Assembly: GCF_900176355.1 (NCBI RefSeq)
Contig: NZ_FWXI01000016.1
Span: 58,892-122,891 of the forward strand
Direction: 5' to 3'
Length of the DNA stretch: 64,000 bases
DNA from: Sporomusa malonica
GTDB lineage: Bacteria > Bacillota > Negativicutes > Sporomusales > Sporomusaceae
The translations under genes and the position numbers were made by a program. Shown in pieces: positions 61,626-64,000 of the stretch (position 1 is the first letter of the stretch; the number at the start of each line of letters is the position of its first letter). Below the pieces are notes generated by a model that saw only the letters and a program-made list of their open reading frames with translations, made no database searches and was not told the DNA's origin.

Positions 61626-62564
61626 ATGATCAAAAAAAGCGTTTCTGTTCTAGTAATCTGTGAGGTCAGGCAGTATCGTGAAATTAAAATGGCATTATCT
61701 GATGCTATACTAGACACTTGCTTTAGTTTGTGGTGTGTTGGCAGATTGCAAGAAGGCTTAAAGGTGTTGGATCAAAGTGCAATTGATGTTGTCCTGTTAG
61801 TTTTTGCACTCTCAGATAGCCATGGGATAAGCGGCCTGATGAAGATCAGGAACCAGTATCCCGATGTACCGGTGGTTGTAATGGTTGAATCAAGTGATGC
61901 GGCGGTAGCTATTAGTGCGGTGCGGGACGGAGCTCAAGATGTCTTAGTTAAGCAGGAAGTTCTTGGAAGCGCGTTAGCGCGGTCGTTACTTTATGCTATT
62001 GAACGGCAGCGGATAATAAAGGATTTGCAGACAGCGTCTTTGTTTGATGAGCTTACAGGTTTATATAATCGGCGGGGATTTATGAATTTGGCCAGGCATT
62101 ATGTACAGGTTTCAGGACGTTCAAGGCGAGGAATGATATTGTTTTACGCCGATTTGGACAAGCTGAAGTTCATTAATGACAATTTGGGGCACCAAGTGGG
62201 TGACGAGGCGATTATTAGTACAGCACGCATACTTAAGGGTGTTTTCCGAACTTCTGATATTGTCGCTCGTATTGGCGGCGACGAATTCGTTGCATTGGCA
62301 TTAGATGCCGATTCTGTCTTTGCTACAAATATCTTGGAGCGATTAAAAGCGAAGGGGAAAGACAGCAGTCAGTCATATCTGCTATCGCTTAGTGTCGGAT
62401 ATGCTTTTTATGATCCTGAGAACCCGTGTACAATTGAAGAACTGCTGGCCAAAGCCGATAAGAATATGTATGAAGATAAACTGGCCAAGCGGAATGAAAA
62501 GAAAAAGTGTTATAATGGGCGACAATTAAGCACAATTAGGAAAAGAGGACAGTACAACTGTTGA
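61626..62564 (+). CDS. diguanylate cyclase with degenerate receiver domain
   Basis: A 312-residue protein. Residues 1-120 have the receiver fold and keep Lys109, but the phospho-acceptor position is Val59 (DVVLLVFALSDSHG, where a normal receiver would have Asp), so it cannot be phosphorylated in the usual way. The GGDEF domain is intact (RIGGDEF, 216-221) with an I-site RTSD (208-211), so it should make cyclic di-GMP. It is the last gene of the unit driven by direct-repeat promoter 4. The stop codon lies in the loop of its terminator. Confidence 0.85.
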   Translation: MIKKSVSVLVICEVRQYREIKMALSDAILDTCFSLWCVGRLQEGLKVLDQSAIDVVLLVFALSDSHGISGLMKIRNQYPDVPVVVMVESSDAAVAISAVRDGAQDVLVKQEVLGSALARSLLYAIERQRIIKDLQTASLFDELTGLYNRRGFMNLARHYVQVSGRSRRGMILFYADLDKLKFINDNLGHQVGDEAIISTARILKGVFRTSDIVARIGGDEFVALALDADSVFATNILERLKAKGKDSSQSYLLSLSVGYAFYDPENPCTIEELLAKADKNMYEDKLAKRNEKKKCYNGRQLSTIRKRGQYNC

Positions 62565-62589
62565 ATCAGCGGGTGTACTGTCCTTTTTC
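62546..62589 (+). terminator. terminator overlapping the end of the cyclase gene
   Basis: AGGACAGTACA (62546-62556) pairs perfectly with TGTACTGTCCT (62574-62584), followed by a T run. The left arm is inside the coding sequence. Confidence 0.85.
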
Positions 62590-62616
62590 TGTGATTAAAC
62601 CAGGATAGTTATGGTA

Positions 62617-62647
62617 AAAAGCCACCCAAAATCTATGGGCGGCTTTT
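62617..62647 (-). terminator. terminator of the DUF1540 gene (may be bidirectional)
   Basis: AAAAGCCACCCA (62617-62628) and TGGGCGGCTTTT (62636-62647) pair with one mismatch. On the minus strand the stem is followed by a T run, just past the DUF1540 stop. Confidence 0.7.
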
Positions 62648-62672
62648 GGCGTACAATTCTCTTTAGTTTTGT

Positions 62673-62837
62673 CTAGGAGTTCTTAGGCTGAAAAGTATGG
62701 CAGTTCGTTTGATCACTTTGGCGGGCGTGTGCGCCGCCGCCATCAACATTCACCTCAATAGCGGAAGCATCACAATGCTCGCCGCTTTTCCAAAACCTGC
62801 AGCTGGATACGGTACATTTTACTCCTGGTAAAGACAT
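62673..62837 (-). CDS. DUF1540 small cysteine-rich protein
   Basis: A 54-residue minus-strand protein, recovered by hand. It begins MSLPGVKCTVSSCRFWKSG and continues HCDASAIEV...QTNCHTFQPKNS, giving the DUF1540 spacing of four cysteines (C8, C13, C22, C46). A full AAGGAGGTGATT lies upstream of the start. DUF1540 proteins are small probable metal-binding proteins of spore-forming Firmicutes; their role is unknown. Confidence 0.82.
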   Translation of the reverse strand: MSLPGVKCTVSSCRFWKSGEHCDASAIEVNVDGGGAHARQSDQTNCHTFQPKNS

Positions 62838-62921
62838 CTGTAATCACCTCCTTGGAAATTGCAATGATAGTATTTCACCATATAAAGAAATCATGCATGG
62901 TATAATCGATAAAATACACTG

Positions 62922-62950
62922 TTGACAAATCAAGAATCGGCTAGTATAAT
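62922..62950 (+). promoter_or_regulatory. consensus promoter of the tRNA cluster
   Basis: TTGACA (62922-62927), 17 bp, TATAAT (62945-62950); both hexamers are perfect. Transcription would start a few bases before the tRNA-Leu gene. Confidence 0.88.
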
Positions 62951-62962
62951 TTAAATTCCAGT

Positions 62963-63049
62963 GCCGGAGTGACGTAATTGGCAGACGTAGCAGACTCAAA
63001 ATCTGCCGGGGGTGACCCCGTGTCGGTTCGAGTCCGACCTCCGGCACCA
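62963..63049 (+). tRNA. tRNA-Leu (anticodon CAA)
   Basis: The acceptor stem GCCGGAG/CTCCGGC with A73 and encoded CCA, anticodon loop CTCAAAA, a long variable arm (CGGGGGTGACCCCG) and a TTCGAGT T-loop identify a class II leucine tRNA. Confidence 0.95.
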
Positions 63050-63059
63050 TTTAAACTAT

Positions 63060-63136
63060 CGGGGCGTGGCTCAGTTTGGTAGAGTACCTGGCTTGGGACC
63101 AGGGGGTCGCAGGTTCGAATCCTGCCGCTCCGACCA
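63060..63136 (+). tRNA. tRNA-Pro (anticodon UGG)
   Basis: The acceptor stem CGGGGCG/CGCTCCG, anticodon loop CTTGGGA, T-loop TTCGAAT and encoded CCA. It lies 10 bases after tRNA-Leu, in the same transcript. Confidence 0.95.
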
Positions 63137-63193
63137 ATTACTAACTTTTATATTGATAGATTAATAGTTGGATGATAGATGTACAATTCTTGT

Positions 63194-63270
<77 letters not shown>

Positions 63271-63286
63271 CTCCAATAAAATACAG

Positions 63287-63314
63287 TTGACATAGTATGA
63301 TTAACTATGATAAT
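63287..63314 (+). promoter_or_regulatory. rRNA operon promoter
   Basis: TTGACA (63287-63292), 16 bp, GATAAT (63309-63314, within TATGATAAT). It lies between tRNA-Val and tRNA-Gly. The transcript leader includes TTCCTTGAAAACTAAACAATG, the anti-termination-like leader sequence common before Firmicute 16S genes. Confidence 0.75.
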
Positions 63315-63491
63315 CTGTATAAGCTGCATCAAGCGGCTAGCGGTCCCGGGGTAAAGCGTACCATCAATGGTACACCCGTGACACTAGTGCATCCATGCAC
63401 GTCGTTCCTTGAAAACTAAACAATGTAAGTAATGCATCATAAAAATGCCAGATGTATAGTGGTTAATAACCACGTCAATCTATTAACGGAT

Positions 63492-63566
63492 GCGGAAGTA
63501 GCTCAGCGGTAGAGCATCGCCTTGCCAAGGCGAGGGTCGCGAGTTCGAATCTCGTTTTCCGCTCCA
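63492..63566 (+). tRNA. tRNA-Gly (anticodon GCC)
   Basis: The acceptor stem GCGGAAG/TTTCCGC, anticodon stem TCGCC/GGCGA with loop TTGCCAA, T-loop TTCGAAT and encoded CCA. It lies inside the rRNA leader, so it is processed from the rRNA precursor. Confidence 0.95.
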
Positions 63567-63714
63567 ACAAATAACGAGCCGATAAAACGGCTTCAATATA
63601 ATGTAGTCACTGTGTGACTTTGAACATATGCCTGTCTCATCTAATTAAGAAGCAAGTCTTTCTAAATATAGATAGCGGCAGGGATAGCAGAGTCGCATAT
63701 AGACGGCATACTTT

Positions 63715-64000
<286 letters not shown>

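Overview
The window looks like a chromosomal segment of a diderm Firmicute of the Negativicutes, probably Sporomusaceae. The evidence is the start of a 16S rRNA gene at the right-hand end whose early variable region reads like that group, Gram-positive style ribosome-binding sites and promoters, and an exopolysaccharide locus with a Wza-type export protein, which makes sense only if there is an outer membrane. No insertion sequence, prophage or CRISPR array was seen. Almost everything is on the + strand.

Region 1 (1-6.7 kb): a 5'-truncated CheB/CheR/PAS hybrid, a PAS histidine kinase, and a sigma-54 enhancer-binding activator with a Cys-rich sensor domain. The activator precedes a cysteine-desulfidase-family gene, which has a textbook -24/-12 promoter and upstream TTTCGCA repeats. 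Region 2 (6.9-21.9 kb): signal transduction. A PocR/PAS/GGDEF cyclase and a GAF/PAS kinase are followed by a chemosensory operon (TetR, CheY, CheA, CheW, MCP, CheR, CheB, hybrid kinase, receiver) whose first gene has a consensus promoter and a palindromic operator candidate. Region 3 (21.9-52.5 kb): a 0.7-kb non-coding leader region, a LytTR regulator with an atypical receiver, then a Wzx/Wzy-type polysaccharide operon of about 28 kb (export, chain-length, tyrosine kinase, sugar nucleotide enzymes, glycosyltransferases, polymerase, flippase, pyruvyltransferase). It ends in a phage-tailspike-like beta-helix protein and an acyltransferase.

Region 4 (52.6-62.6 kb): a RiPP cluster of the lasso-peptide (paeninodin-like) type: HprK-like kinase, PqqD/RRE protein, B2 leader peptidase, a 45-residue precursor missed by ordinary ORF cut-offs, asparagine-synthetase-like cyclase, ABC exporter, and a thioredoxin-DsbD-like membrane protein. 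Downstream lie a decayed PqqD gene and a second intact precursor gene, then a small operon with a degenerate-receiver diguanylate cyclase. Region 5 (62.6-64 kb): a minus-strand DUF1540 gene, tRNA-Leu, -Pro, -Val and -Gly, and the beginning of 16S rRNA.

The most striking observation is that four promoters share one exact geometry: TCAACTC-type box, 12 bp, GCAACT-type box, 10 bp, TTGNNN, 17 bp, TATAAT-like -10. They drive the polysaccharide operon, the lasso operon, the decayed second lasso locus, and the small cyclase operon. Two 9-bp direct repeats separated by 12 bp is the known layout of LytTR-family binding sites, and the LytTR gene sits directly next to the first copy. The inference is one regulon joining capsule or EPS, a modified peptide and c-di-GMP.
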